From: Allobosea sp. 67-29
GTDB taxonomy: Bacteria; Pseudomonadota; Alphaproteobacteria; Rhizobiales; Beijerinckiaceae
DNA length: 64,000 nt
Direction: 5' to 3'
Assembly (NCBI RefSeq): GCF_001898115.1
Contig: NZ_MKSQ01000008.1
Location: 373,606-437,605, forward strand
Positions 8,711 to 17,797 of the stretch are shown piece by piece. A model generated the notes under the pieces. It was not told where the DNA came from. It did no database searches and worked only from the letters and a program-made list of their open reading frames with translations. The stretch's first letter is position 1. Each line of letters begins with the position of its first letter. The translations under genes were made by a program, and so were the position numbers.

Positions 8711-9310
8711 TCAGCGCGCCCAGCGGACGATGTCGATCAGCACCTGCGACAGCGCGCGGTCGAGCGCCTGAGCCGCGCCAGGGCCATCCACCGCAGCCAC
8801 CGGCACCCGGGCCGAAAACAGCTTGGCACGCTGGATCCTGCCGCTGGCATCGCCGACGATCTTGGCGGTGATCTCGACCACGGCCGTGCCGGAAGCGGCG
8901 TCGATGTTGAAACTGCGGATATCGGTGACGAGCTGGAGACTCGGCGTGATGCCCTGCCCCGGCGCCGAGACCGAACCGATGCGGCTGGCGTTCTCGAAGG
9001 TCTGGATGAGCCGCGTCTGCACCAGCGCCGGCACCTGGTCGGCCCATTGCGCGCCGCCCAGGAAGGAGAGCGCGCCACTCGAATCCTTGACGATGACCCT
9101 GTCGGAATCGAGCGTCTGCACGGCGGTCGGCCGGGCAACGACCATCGTGGCGTGCGAGCCGCCAACACGTCCGAAACCGCTGGGGGCCGTGAGGTCGAAA
9201 GTGGTCGGCGTCGGCCCGCCGCCGCATCCGGCCAGGGCCAATCCGGCGGAGAGGACCAGCGCGCGCAAGCTGCGACGGGCCATGACGGTCTGGAATGCCT
9301 CGGTCGTCAT
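8711..9310 (-). CDS. ABC-type transport auxiliary lipoprotein (PqiC/LptE-like, Mla partner)
   Basis: A 199-residue lipoprotein. A hydrophobic signal (LRALVLSAGLALAGC) ends in a clear lipobox with the lipidated cysteine near residue 29. The rest matches the layout of the PqiC/ABC-auxiliary lipoprotein family often encoded beside MCE transporters, which may link the periplasmic MCE protein to the outer membrane. The start at 9310 lies three bases after the MlaD stop codon, so the two are probably translated together; an internal ATG at 9283 would give a shorter signal peptide. It is the last gene of the mlaEFD operon. Confidence 0.8.
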   Translation of the reverse strand: MTTEAFQTVMARRSLRALVLSAGLALAGCGGGPTPTTFDLTAPSGFGRVGGSHATMVVARPTAVQTLDSDRVIVKDSSGALSFLGGAQWADQVPALVQTRLIQTFENASRIGSVSAPGQGITPSLQLVTDIRSFNIDAASGTAVVEITAKIVGDASGRIQRAKLFSARVPVAAVDGPGAAQALDRALSQVLIDIVRWAR

Positions 9311-9313
9311 CGG

Positions 9314-10456
9314 CTAGCGGGATCCGTTGTATTGCGGGAGCGGCGGCTTGCCGCCGAAGATGAATTGCTGCGGGTTGCGTTCGAAATTCCGGAGCGTGCG
9401 ATTGAGTTCCGTCAGCACGCGCTTCGCCTCCGACACCGTCGAATCGACATTGCGCAGCCCCGACCCGGTGAAGCGGTTAATGCCGAGGGTGATCTCGGCG
9501 GTGCGCTTGTCGAGGTTGTCGGCGAGGACGCGGATCGACTTGGCAGCATCCGAGACCTCGGTCAGGGCGCTGCGGCCATCGGGACCCGAGGCGGTGTTGA
9601 GGAAGGCCTGCGCGCCCTTCAGAACACCCTCGACCTGATCGGCGGCGTGATTGAGCTTGTCGGTGATCGAGGCGATATCCTTGACCGCCTTGCTGACCTC
9701 CTGGCTTGATCCGCCGAGCGCCCCGGTGAACTTGTCGACATTGTCGACGATATTGGCCACCTTCTGCCGGTCCACCGACTTGACCACCTCCGTCAACTCC
9801 TCGCTGAGGCTTTGCAGCTTCTGCGACAGCGGCTGGATCGTGTCGGCGATGTTGCCGAAGCCGGCCATCAGCTTGTCGAGCCCGTCGGAGTTCTTGCCGA
9901 GCGCCTCGGAGAATTTCTCTACGTTCCGCACCGTGTTGTTGATCGGCTCGCGGTTCTGCTTGATCAGCCCGTCGAGCGAGGTGAGCATGCCGTCGGCCTT
10001 CTGCGCTACGTTGCGGACAGTCTCGATGATGTCCTGCAGTTCGGAGCGCTCGGCGATGATGGTCGGCATGGGCTCGCCGGGCTTGGCCGTCAGCACCGGC
10101 GCGTCTGGTGCGCCGCCGATGAGTTGGAGGGCGACGACGCCGGCGAGGCCCTGCGCCTCGATGCGCGCGCGGGTGTCCTCGCGGATCGGCGTGGTCGAGG
10201 ACACCTGGATGACGGCGTAAATCCGCCTGGGATCGTCCGGCTGCAGCTCGATATTGGTGACCTCGCCGACGCGCAACCCGTTGAAGAGTACGCTCGAGCC
10301 GCGGCCGAGCCCCGTCACCGACCCGGTGAAGATCACGCGGATGTTTTCCTTGCGGCCGGCGCCGCCACTGTTGAACCAGTAGACGAAGCCGAACGCCGCC
10401 GCGAGGACCGCCAAGGTGAAAAGACCGACGAGAGCGTAGTTGGCACGCGATTCCAT
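9314..10456 (-). CDS. mlaD: MCE-family lipid-binding protein, MlaD-like
   Basis: A 380-residue periplasmic MCE protein anchored by one N-terminal membrane helix (about residues 7-27, ALVGLFTLAVLAAAFGFVYW). The MCE domain follows (about 38-120; FTGSVTGLGRGSSVLFNGLRV is its start region). The remaining ~250 residues are predicted helical and longer than E. coli MlaD (about 183 residues), as is common in alphaproteobacteria, where the extension probably forms a helical tunnel. The complex moves phospholipids between the membranes. The start at 10456 lies two bases from the end of the ATPase gene. An in-frame extension to 10534 lies inside the ATPase gene and is rejected. Confidence 0.9.
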   Translation of the reverse strand: MESRANYALVGLFTLAVLAAAFGFVYWFNSGGAGRKENIRVIFTGSVTGLGRGSSVLFNGLRVGEVTNIELQPDDPRRIYAVIQVSSTTPIREDTRARIEAQGLAGVVALQLIGGAPDAPVLTAKPGEPMPTIIAERSELQDIIETVRNVAQKADGMLTSLDGLIKQNREPINNTVRNVEKFSEALGKNSDGLDKLMAGFGNIADTIQPLSQKLQSLSEELTEVVKSVDRQKVANIVDNVDKFTGALGGSSQEVSKAVKDIASITDKLNHAADQVEGVLKGAQAFLNTASGPDGRSALTEVSDAAKSIRVLADNLDKRTAEITLGINRFTGSGLRNVDSTVSEAKRVLTELNRTLRNFERNPQQFIFGGKPPLPQYNGSR

Positions 10457-10458
10457 GG

Positions 10459-11313
10459 TTAGCCGCTTTGCTCCCGCTTCCCGGCCGGCTGCCGGGCCAT
10501 GGCGCGCTCTCCGCCGAAATAGGCTTTCAGCCACGGATGGTCGGATGCCAGCATCGTCGCCAGCGGGCCGACGGCGATGACTTTCCTGTCCGCCAACGCA
10601 GCGATTCGGTCGCAGGCATCATACAGGCTGTCGAGATCGTGGGTCACCATGAACACCGTGAGGCCCAGCGTCTCCTTCAGCGTCACGATGAGATCGTCGA
10701 ACTCGGCAGCGCCGATCGGGTCGAGCCCCGAGGTCGGCTCGTCGAGGAAGACGATCTCGGGATCGAGCGCGAGGGCGCGCGCCAGCGCCGCGCGCTTGAT
10801 CATGCCGCCCGAGAGCTCGGAAGGCGCCTTGTCGGCCGCATCCTGCGGCAGGCCGACGAGATCGAGCTTCACCATCGCCAGTTCGTCGAGCAGGTCCGGC
10901 GGCAGATCGAGATATTCCCGCATCGGCACCTGGATGTTCTGCTTCACGGTGAGCGCGGAGAACAAGGCGCCCTGCTGAAACATCACGCCGATGCGCCGTT
11001 CGAGCCGGCGTCGCTGCGGCGGCGAAAGCCGGTCGACGTCTTCCCCGAAGATCTCGATCATCCCGCGCTGCTTGCGCACGAGACCGAGGATCGTCCGGGT
11101 CAAAACCGATTTGCCCTGGCCGGAGCCTCCGACGAATCCGAGAATCTCGCCGCGCATGACGTCGAGATCGAGGCCGTCCATGATGACCTTCTCGCCGAAG
11201 GCGACCTTGAGATTGCGGACGCGGATGATGGCGCCGGACCCGCCCTGCCCCGCAGGCTCTCCGCCGCCGTCGCGTCGCTGCGCCGCCTCCAGGCCGATGT
11301 CGCGCTCGCCCAT
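10459..11313 (-). CDS. mlaF: ABC transporter ATP-binding protein, MlaF-like
   Basis: A 284-residue ABC ATPase. Walker A is GGSGQGKS (62-69), the signature LSGGM follows, and Walker B is IVFLDEPTSGLD with the H-loop VTHD after it. An unusually long N-terminal lead of about 28 Gly-rich residues precedes the domain. The ATG at 11313 is two bases from the permease stop; an upstream TTG at 11319 is possible. It powers the MlaE permease and MlaD lipid transport; the gene order mlaE-mlaF-mlaD-lipoprotein supports this. Confidence 0.92.
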   Translation of the reverse strand: MGERDIGLEAAQRRDGGGEPAGQGGSGAIIRVRNLKVAFGEKVIMDGLDLDVMRGEILGFVGGSGQGKSVLTRTILGLVRKQRGMIEIFGEDVDRLSPPQRRRLERRIGVMFQQGALFSALTVKQNIQVPMREYLDLPPDLLDELAMVKLDLVGLPQDAADKAPSELSGGMIKRAALARALALDPEIVFLDEPTSGLDPIGAAEFDDLIVTLKETLGLTVFMVTHDLDSLYDACDRIAALADRKVIAVGPLATMLASDHPWLKAYFGGERAMARQPAGKREQSG

Positions 11314-11315
11314 GC

Positions 11316-12461
11316 TCAAAACTCGATCGAGGCGAAGAAGATCGCGAACAGGCCGTCGACGACGATGACCATGAAGATCGCCTTCACCACCGAGGCGGTG
11401 ACCTGGCGGCCGAGCGATTCGGCCGAACCCTTCACGGCGAGGCCCTCGATCGAGGCGATCAGCCCGATGACGAAGGCCATGAAGGGCGCCTTGATCAGGC
11501 CCACGGCGAAATGCTTCCAGGTGATGACCGACTGCAGCCGGGCCAGGAAGGTGTCGACGCCGATGCCGCCATAGAGCCAGGCAACGAGGCCGGCGCCGGT
11601 CAACCCGGCCATCGAGGAGATGAAGGTCAGGATCGGCAAGGAGATGATGAGCGCGAGAATGCGCGGCACGACCAGCACCTCGATCGGATCGAGGCCCATG
11701 ACCCGGAGCGCGTCGATCTCCTCGCGCATCTTCATCGAGCCGATCTCGGCCGTGAACGCCGAGCCCGAGCGGCCGGCGATCATGATCGAGGTCAGCAGCA
11801 CGGAAAGCTCGCGCAGCACGAGGATGCCGACCAGGTTCACGACGAAGGCCGTCGCGCCGAACTGCTGAAGCTGGAAGATGCCCTGCTGCGCGACGATGCA
11901 GCCGACCAGGAACGAGATCAGCATGATGATCGGCGCGCCGTTGAAGGCGATCAGCTCGACCTGGTTGACGAGCGATGGGCCGCGGAACTTGCGCGGACCG
12001 AGCACGACCGCAGCGGAGCCGACCACCACCTCGCCGAGGAACATGGCTCCGCCCACCATGTCGCGGCCGAAACGCACCACGGCCTCGCCGATATTCGCGA
12101 GCACGCTGACCACGCTGAAATGGTCGGGGGAACGGGGCTTGTCCTCGTCGTGGATCTGGACCTCGGCGAGCAGGATGCCATGCTCCGGCCTGCTGCTGAC
12201 GATCTCGACCGAGGCGCCGTCGCGCTCCTGCCGGGCCTTCAGGCGGTTCAGCACATAGGCGCCGAGCGTATCGAGCCGGCTGACGTCCGAAAGATCGAGG
12301 CGCGCGCGGGCGCCATGCTGCAAGCGGCCCGAAATCTCGCCGACGAGCTTCTCCAGTCGCGGGGCCCGGTCCGCGCTCCAGGAGCCGGCCAGCGCAACGG
12401 CCAGCGTGCCGGCATCGTCCCGGAAGATCGCCTGAGGCTCGGCGGTGTCAACGCTCGGCAT
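11316..12461 (-). CDS. mlaE: ABC permease MlaE with N-terminal STAS-like domain
   Basis: A 381-residue inner-membrane permease. Residues about 10-105 form a STAS-like domain (LDLSDVSRLDTLGAYVLNRL), and from about 130 onward the MlaE fold has five or so membrane segments, including the conserved PRILALIISLPILTF region. Alphaproteobacterial MlaE proteins often carry this fused STAS domain, which replaces the separate MlaB subunit of E. coli; no mlaB is present here. The ATG at 12461 (MPSVDTAEP) is preferred over an in-frame start at 12542 whose extension is low-complexity. It is the first gene of the operon. Confidence 0.9.
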   Translation of the reverse strand: MPSVDTAEPQAIFRDDAGTLAVALAGSWSADRAPRLEKLVGEISGRLQHGARARLDLSDVSRLDTLGAYVLNRLKARQERDGASVEIVSSRPEHGILLAEVQIHDEDKPRSPDHFSVVSVLANIGEAVVRFGRDMVGGAMFLGEVVVGSAAVVLGPRKFRGPSLVNQVELIAFNGAPIIMLISFLVGCIVAQQGIFQLQQFGATAFVVNLVGILVLRELSVLLTSIMIAGRSGSAFTAEIGSMKMREEIDALRVMGLDPIEVLVVPRILALIISLPILTFISSMAGLTGAGLVAWLYGGIGVDTFLARLQSVITWKHFAVGLIKAPFMAFVIGLIASIEGLAVKGSAESLGRQVTASVVKAIFMVIVVDGLFAIFFASIEF

Positions 12462-12760
12462 CTGCCCCTGATGTCCCTCACCCGGCCGACGAACACCTGC
12501 GGCCGTCTCCGCACCATCCGGCACCGAAATCCACCCCTGCACCCTGTATTGCCGCCACGGTGCCGCGTGGCAAGCCGGGGAGCTCCTCGCCCCGCCTCAC
12601 GCGCAGGCACCGTTGCCGAAACGCCATAGCCGACGCCGGCGCGGCGGCCGTTTTCCCTGCGGAAGCAGGCAGGAATTCCTTAAGCATTCGTCGCGCAGGG
12701 TTTCCGAACCGTCATCTTCGGCCCCCTTGATTCGGCCATTCGATCGAAGGCAGACCGGTC

Positions 12761-13612
12761 ATGAGCGACGCCCGCTCCCTGACACCGCTGAGCCAGAGCG
12801 ATTACGACGCCATCGAAGCGGCCGTGATGGAAACCGCCCGTGGCCGCTGGTTCATGGCCGAATACGCCAAACGCAACCGGCAGGCCGACACGCTGCAGCT
12901 TCTGGGCGCCATCGGACGGATCGAGCGGGTCGTTGGGCTCGGCGTCCAGGAGACCAGCCGCGACGCCAGCCTGATCGAGGCGGCCGCCCTGATCAGCGAC
13001 CTGCGCGTCGACCTCGAGCGGATCAGCGGCCGGGCGCAGGAGCGTTCGTCAGGACTTGCCGCCCAGATCGAACGTGCGGCCGGGTCCATCCTCGGGGCGA
13101 CGGAAAGCATCCAGGAGGTCGCCTGGAATCTCAGGGAAGGCGGCGCCGAGACGGCATTGTGCGACCGCCTCGACCGGCACGCGGCCGAGGCTTCCCAGGC
13201 GGTCGGCCTCGTCGACAGCGTCGTCCAGCGCATCGACAAGATCGCGGATACCATCGCCATGCTCGATTCGAGCCTGCGCGCCTTCGGCGAGATCGCGCGC
13301 GACCCGAGCCCGCACTATCTGACCGCGACCGAACTGGCGGGGCTTGCTCCGCGGCCTGCCCCCTCGACCGGCAACGGCTTCCGGGCGGAGGAATTCGAGC
13401 AGCCCGCAACCCTGGCCAGCAGCGAACCGGAACAGGCGCAACCGCTCGACGATCCGGCGGACACCGAGCCGCGGATCGGAACGATCGAACTGCTCGACGA
13501 CGACATCGTCTTCAGCGAACCGCCGGCGGCGGTGCTCTCGGGCTCGTCGGAGACCGGATTGCGCGACATCGACGCGCTGCCGGCCGAACGGAAGCTCGCC
13601 TTCTTCGCCTGA
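12761..13612 (+). CDS. Conserved helical protein of unknown function
   Basis: A 283-residue soluble protein that I do not recognise functionally. The first 30 residues contain YDAIEAAVMETARGRWFMAE, a segment I recall from other alphaproteobacterial hypothetical proteins. Residues about 50-185 are helical with heptad-like spacing (LIEAAALISDLRVDLERIS, VDSVVQRIDKIADTIAMLD), resembling chemotaxis-type four-helix proteins such as CheZ, but without diagnostic residues. The C-terminal 80 residues are acidic and disordered, ending in a short helix-like tail KLAFFA. GAAGG precedes the ATG. It is divergent from mlaE across 299 bases and convergent with the permease gene on its right. Confidence 0.75.
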   Translation: MSDARSLTPLSQSDYDAIEAAVMETARGRWFMAEYAKRNRQADTLQLLGAIGRIERVVGLGVQETSRDASLIEAAALISDLRVDLERISGRAQERSSGLAAQIERAAGSILGATESIQEVAWNLREGGAETALCDRLDRHAAEASQAVGLVDSVVQRIDKIADTIAMLDSSLRAFGEIARDPSPHYLTATELAGLAPRPAPSTGNGFRAEEFEQPATLASSEPEQAQPLDDPADTEPRIGTIELLDDDIVFSEPPAAVLSGSSETGLRDIDALPAERKLAFFA

Positions 13613-13637
13613 ACCTCCCTTTGCTCTCCCGGCGGGA

Positions 13638-14510
13638 TCAGTTCTCTCGCCGGATCGCGCTTTCGTGCCAGCGGCGCAGCAGGAGATGCGAGACGAGGCT
13701 GGTTGCCAGGAAGATCGCGACGCCTGAGAGCGAGATCATCGCCAGCGCTGCGAAGACACGTGGAATCTTGAGCTGGTAACCAGCTTCCAGGATGCGATAG
13801 GCCAGCCCCGAGGCGCTGCCGCCGGTTCCGGCGACGAATTCGGCAACGACGGCGCCGATCAGGGCCAGCCCGCCCGACACTTTCAGCCCCGCCAGGAAAT
13901 AGGGCAGCGCCGCCGGCAGCCTGAGATAACGCAGGGTCTGCCAACGGCTGGCGCCATAGAGCTCGAACAGGTTGACGAGGTTGTGGTCGGCCGCGCTCAA
14001 GCCGAGGATCGTGTTCGACAGGATCGGGAAGAAAGCGACGATCCAGGCACAGATCAGGAGCGACAGGTCGATATCGTTGGCCCAGATGATGATCAGCGGC
14101 GCGATGGCGACGATCGGCGTCACCTGCAGCACGATCGCATAGGGCAGGAGCGCCATCTCCAGCCATTTCGACTGGCTGAACAGCACGGCCAGCGCAACGC
14201 CGATGACGACCGCGGCGGCCAGCGCAAGGAAGGTGATGCGCAGCGTCACCCAGAGCGAGGCGGACAGAGACGCCCAGTCGGCGACCAAGGTCCGGCCGAC
14301 GAGAAGCGGGCCGGGCAGTACATAAGGCGGCACGTCGTTCCAGCGAACCGCGAATTCCCAGAGGCCCAGGACCAGCGCGCCGATGACGAGCGGCGCGAGG
14401 ATGCGCGGCCAGATGCCGGTCGGCAGACCGAAGAGGCGAGTCTCGACCGGAACGGGCAAGGCTTCGGCCGCAGCGGAGGTTCGCGCCATGGTGTCGTCGG
14501 GCGGGCTCAT
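13638..14510 (-). CDS. ABC transporter permease, SsuC/ThiX type
   Basis: A 290-residue inner-membrane permease with six membrane segments and the binding-protein-dependent transport signature around SGGLALIGAVVAEFVAGTGG. The start ATG at 14510 overlaps the ATPase stop codon (ATGA), showing translational coupling. An in-frame ORF reaching 15149 runs through the ATPase gene in another frame and is a shadow. It forms a three-gene importer with the ATPase and NMT1-like binding protein upstream. The family imports sulfonates, nitrate, taurine or thiamin/pyrimidine precursors, so the ligand is not settled. Confidence 0.9.
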   Translation of the reverse strand: MSPPDDTMARTSAAAEALPVPVETRLFGLPTGIWPRILAPLVIGALVLGLWEFAVRWNDVPPYVLPGPLLVGRTLVADWASLSASLWVTLRITFLALAAAVVIGVALAVLFSQSKWLEMALLPYAIVLQVTPIVAIAPLIIIWANDIDLSLLICAWIVAFFPILSNTILGLSAADHNLVNLFELYGASRWQTLRYLRLPAALPYFLAGLKVSGGLALIGAVVAEFVAGTGGSASGLAYRILEAGYQLKIPRVFAALAMISLSGVAIFLATSLVSHLLLRRWHESAIRREN

Positions 14511-15322
14511 GCGCCGATCGCTTCCTCGAGCTTGCCGGAAGCGATCCGGCAGAGATGGGCGTATTCGCCGGAGGTGCGGAAGAGCTCGTTGCGCGGATAG
14601 GGCGCATCGACCGGCAGATCGGCCATGACGCGGCCGGGCCGCGCCGCCATCACCACGATGCGCTGCGAGAGATAGACCGACTCGAAGACCGAATGGGTGA
14701 CGAAGACCGCGGTGAAGCGTTCGCGCTGCCAAAGCGCGAGCAGGTCGTTGTTCAGGCGGTGGCGGGTGATCTCGTCGAGCGCGGCGAAGGGCTCGTCCAT
14801 CAGCAGGATGCGCGGCCGCATCACCAGGGCCCGGGCGATGGAGACACGCATCTTCATGCCGCCGGAGAGCTCGCGGGGATACGATTTCTCGAAGCCGGCC
14901 AGACCGACCAGCGCCAGCATCTCGGCCGCCCGCGCCTGCGCCTCGCTTCGGGCGACCTTCTTCAGAGTCAGCGGCAGCATGACGTTGGCGAGCGCGTTCG
15001 CCCAGGGCATCAGCGTCGAGTCCTGGAAGACGAAGCCGAGCTCGCGCCTCTGCCCCGTCCCTGCCTCGTCGCGGCCGGGCCAGTCGATCGTGCCTGCTGA
15101 AGGTGCTCCCAGCCCCGCGATCATGCGCAGCAGGGTCGACTTGCCGCAACCGGAGGGGCCAAGCAGGCTGACGAACTCCCCCGCCGCGAGGTCGAGATCG
15201 ACGTCGCGGACCGCGAGCGTGCCGTTGCCGAAGCGCTTGGAGACGCTGCGCAGGGCCACGAGCGGCGCGGCCTCGGCCGGCGCCGGTCCGCTCGCGCCCG
15301 ATGATGCAATGACCGTATCCAA
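14507..15322 (-). CDS. ABC transporter ATP-binding protein, SsuB/TauB type
   Basis: A 271-residue ABC ATPase with Walker A GPSGCGKST, Q-loop FVFQDSTLMPW, signature ELSGGMKMRVSIARAL and Walker B ILLMDEPFAALDE. The start is uncertain: a TTG at 15322 gives the full length shown, while a GTG 21 codons further in (VALRSVSKRF) would start at the domain edge; neither has a strong ribosome site. It lies 20 bases after the binding-protein gene and overlaps the permease gene by four bases. Confidence 0.88.
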   Translation of the reverse strand: MDTVIASSGASGPAPAEAAPLVALRSVSKRFGNGTLAVRDVDLDLAAGEFVSLLGPSGCGKSTLLRMIAGLGAPSAGTIDWPGRDEAGTGQRRELGFVFQDSTLMPWANALANVMLPLTLKKVARSEAQARAAEMLALVGLAGFEKSYPRELSGGMKMRVSIARALVMRPRILLMDEPFAALDEITRHRLNNDLLALWQRERFTAVFVTHSVFESVYLSQRIVVMAARPGRVMADLPVDAPYPRNELFRTSGEYAHLCRIASGKLEEAIGA

Positions 15323-15342
15323 AACCGACCGATCCGCTGCTC

Positions 15343-16374
15343 TCAGCCCTTGCCGACGCCCTGGTTGATGAAATCGAGGCTATAAGCCTTCTTCACGTCG
15401 ACGCCCGCCGGGAAAACCCCGACGTCGCTCATCGTCTTGTAGAAATTGGCCCAGCGCAGATCGGTCATGGCACCGATGCCGAGCGTCACCGCGTCGCCCG
15501 AGCGGACGATGCCGTTCTCGTTCATCACCTTGACGGCGTAGTCGATCTTCTCCTGATCCATGTCCGGATTGTCCTTCAGGATCAGGGCGTTGGCGGCAGC
15601 GGCTTCGGGGCCGGCCTTCATGTACTGGTCCCAGCCTTCGAGCGTCGCGGTGACGAAGCGCTGCACGAGGTCCTTCTTGGCGTCCATCAGCTTGCGCGAG
15701 ACGTTGATCGTCGTGTTGTAGGCGTCGAAACCGTTATCGGCCAGGAGATGGACGACCGGGTTCACGCCGGCCTTCCGGATGGCGAAGGGCTCGGAGGAGA
15801 GGAAGCCCTGCTGGGAGAGCTTCTTGTCTGCGAGGAACGGCGCCATGTTGTAGGTGTAGGGGCGGATCTGCTCGTCGGTGTAGCCGAACTTGGCGCGCAG
15901 GAACGGCCAGAACGCCGTGCGCGCCTCGGCGCCGATCAGGATCGGCTTGCCCTTCAGCGCGGCCAGCGAATCATTACCCTGGTCGGGATGCGAGATGATG
16001 ACCTGTGGGTCCTTCTGGAAAATCGAGGCGATCGCCAGGAAGGGGATGTTCTCCTGCGCGAAACGGATCGCCTCGAAGCTCGTCGACATGGTCATGTCGA
16101 CACGCCCGCCGAGCAGCAGTTGCGACGGGTTCTGCTGCGGGCCGCCCGGCCGGATCTCGACGTCGATGCCGTATTTCTTGTAGATGCCATTGGCCAGGGC
16201 GAGATAGAAGCCGCCATGCTCGGCCTGGGCGCGCCAGTTGGTCTGGAAGCTGAGCTTCTCGAGGCTCTGCGCGCTGACCCGCGCGCCCGGCACCGGCACC
16301 AGCGCGGCAGCCGCGGAGCCGCCGAGCAGGCCGAGGGCAGCGCGCCGGTTCAGGCGATATTTCATCATCGTCAT
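15343..16374 (-). CDS. NMT1/ThiY-like ABC substrate-binding protein
   Basis: A 343-residue periplasmic binding protein. The signal has a twin-arginine-like NRRAALGLLGG start and a hydrophobic stretch ending near VSAQS. The mature protein has the NMT1/THI5 layout, for example NWRAQAEHGGFYLALANGIY and KYGIDVEIRPGG. Relatives bind pyrimidine or thiamin precursors, riboflavin, sulfonates or similar small anions; I cannot decide among them. GGGAG sits nine bases before the ATG at 16374; a longer in-frame start (16476) overlaps the palindrome region and is rejected. It is the first gene of the importer operon and is divergent from the creatininase-family gene. Confidence 0.88.
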   Translation of the reverse strand: MTMMKYRLNRRAALGLLGGSAAAALVPVPGARVSAQSLEKLSFQTNWRAQAEHGGFYLALANGIYKKYGIDVEIRPGGPQQNPSQLLLGGRVDMTMSTSFEAIRFAQENIPFLAIASIFQKDPQVIISHPDQGNDSLAALKGKPILIGAEARTAFWPFLRAKFGYTDEQIRPYTYNMAPFLADKKLSQQGFLSSEPFAIRKAGVNPVVHLLADNGFDAYNTTINVSRKLMDAKKDLVQRFVTATLEGWDQYMKAGPEAAAANALILKDNPDMDQEKIDYAVKVMNENGIVRSGDAVTLGIGAMTDLRWANFYKTMSDVGVFPAGVDVKKAYSLDFINQGVGKG

Positions 16375-16423
16375 CTGCAAGACTCTCCCCGCGTCGGGAC
16401 CGGCGACCTCTGGCGTTATAGCC

Positions 16424-16449
16424 TTATGCCATGCGATAGCGTGGCATAA
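16424..16449. promoter_or_regulatory. 26-bp palindrome between divergent importer and creatininase genes
   Basis: TTATGCCA (16424-16431) and TGGCATAA (16442-16449) are perfect reverse complements; extended to 11-base arms there is one mismatch and a four-base centre GATA. It lies 50 bases from the importer ATG and 65 bases from the creatininase ATG, a good position for a shared operator. No regulator gene is adjacent. Confidence 0.6.
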
Positions 16450-16514
16450 ATCGCAACGCCGACCTGCCGCATGCACAGCCGCGGCAACCTAGGCCGCCAT
16501 CGACAGGCCCGATC

Positions 16515-17315
16515 ATGACCGCACGCTTCTGGGGCGACCTGAAGAGCTCCGATTTCGCGGCTCTTCCGCGCGAGAGCACCGTCGCCGTGCTGCCTCTGGC
16601 GGCGATCGAGCAGCACGGCCCGCATCTGCCGGTTTCGACCGATACCACCATCATGAACGGGATGCTGGCGCAGGCGATGCCGCTGGTCGGCCCCGATCTC
16701 GACGTGCTGGTGCTGCCGACGCAAGCCGTCTGCAAATCGAACGAGCACCTGCATTCGCCTGGCACGCTCACTATCGGCTGGGAGAGCGCGATCCGCTCCT
16801 GGATCGAGATCGGCGAAAGCGTGAAGCGCGCCGGCTTCCGCAAGCTCGTGCTGCTGACCTCGCATGGCGGCAATGTCGACCCGATGAAGATCGCCGCGCG
16901 CGAACTGCGCGTCAGCCACGGTATGCTGGCGGTGACCACGGCCTGGATGTCCTTCGGCCTGCCGGATGGGCTCTTTGCCGATCTCGACGTCCGCCACGGC
17001 ATCCATGGCGGCGATGTCGAGACGGCGCTGATGCTGCATTTCCGGCCCGATCTCGTGGACATGAGCCGGACCGAGCGCTTCGAGCCGCTGATGCTGCCGA
17101 TGGCCGGGGAAGGCTATCGTTGGCTGCGGCCGACCGGGCCGCACGCCTTCGCCTGGATGGCGCAGGATGTGCACCCGGCGGGCGTCGCCGGGGACGCCAG
17201 CCTCGCAACGGCCGAGAAGGGCAAGGCCACCGCCGCGCTGCAGGCGCAGGGCTTTGCCGAGCTGATGGCCGATGTAGCCCGCTTCCCGCTGGCGAAGCTG
17301 CACAAGGCCGACTGA
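16515..17315 (+). CDS. Creatininase-family metal-dependent amidohydrolase
   Basis: A 266-residue protein of the creatininase fold. The binuclear-metal motif IEQHGPHLPVSTD (E32, H34, D43) is intact, and later conserved pieces SHGGNVDPMK and HGGDVETALML supply the other ligands. Members hydrolyse creatinine, formamido-pyrimidines, formamido-flavin intermediates and other cyclic or formyl amides. Divergent placement from an NMT1-type importer suggests it processes the imported compound; this is inference. The coding region ends two bases from the convergent soxR. Confidence 0.87.
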   Translation: MTARFWGDLKSSDFAALPRESTVAVLPLAAIEQHGPHLPVSTDTTIMNGMLAQAMPLVGPDLDVLVLPTQAVCKSNEHLHSPGTLTIGWESAIRSWIEIGESVKRAGFRKLVLLTSHGGNVDPMKIAARELRVSHGMLAVTTAWMSFGLPDGLFADLDVRHGIHGGDVETALMLHFRPDLVDMSRTERFEPLMLPMAGEGYRWLRPTGPHAFAWMAQDVHPAGVAGDASLATAEKGKATAALQAQGFAELMADVARFPLAKLHKAD

Positions 17316-17316
17316 T

Positions 17317-17772
17317 TCAGTCGGGATCGAGCAGGCGCGCGCCGGTTCCCTCCTCCGCCAGCCGGTCCCAGGGATTGCGCAGCGGGCAGTCCTTCACCGA
17401 CAGGCAACCGCAACCGATGCAGCCGGTGAGGTGGTCGCGCAGATGCGTCAGCCTCTCGATGCGCCGGTCGAGCTCCAGCTTCCAGGCCGAGGACAGGCGC
17501 GTCCAGTCGGCCGCCGTCGGCGTGCGCTCCCGCGGCAACGCCTTGAACGCCTCGCGGATCGTCTTCAGCGGGATGCCGGCGCGCTGCGCGACCTTGATGA
17601 TCGCGACGCGCCGCAGCACCTCGCGGGCATAGCGGCGCTGGTTTCCCGCCGTGCGATGGCTCCGGATCAGCCCTTCCGCCTCATAGAAGTGCAGGGCCGA
17701 GACGGCGAGCCCGCTGCGGCGGGCCACGTCACCGACGCTCAGTTCCATGGGCAGGTGCCGCGCGACGGCCAT
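17317..17772 (-). CDS. soxR: Redox-sensitive MerR-family activator SoxR
   Basis: A 151-residue MerR-family regulator with an N-terminal winged helix ([20 protein letters not shown]), dimer helix, and the four-cysteine [2Fe-2S] cluster site C118-X2-C121-X-C123-X5-C129 ([12 protein letters not shown]) that defines SoxR. Oxidation of the cluster by redox-cycling compounds switches on target promoters. The ATG at 17772 is supported by GGAGGGG upstream; ATG 17748 is a possible alternative. The divergent FMN-reductase gene has a SoxR box in its promoter, so it is the likely target, as expected outside enterics, where SoxR acts directly rather than through SoxS. Confidence 0.95.
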   Translation of the reverse strand: MAVARHLPMELSVGDVARRSGLAVSALHFYEAEGLIRSHRTAGNQRRYAREVLRRVAIIKVAQRAGIPLKTIREAFKALPRERTPTAADWTRLSSAWKLELDRRIERLTHLRDHLTGCIGCGCLSVKDCPLRNPWDRLAEEGTGARLLDPD

Positions 17773-17797
17773 GCGGGACCCCTCCGCTTTTCGGGTA

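Noticed and set aside
13638..15149. 503-codon frame suggesting an ATPase-permease fusion
   Set aside because: The region above 14510 is the ATPase gene read in the wrong frame; the two genes overlap by only four bases.
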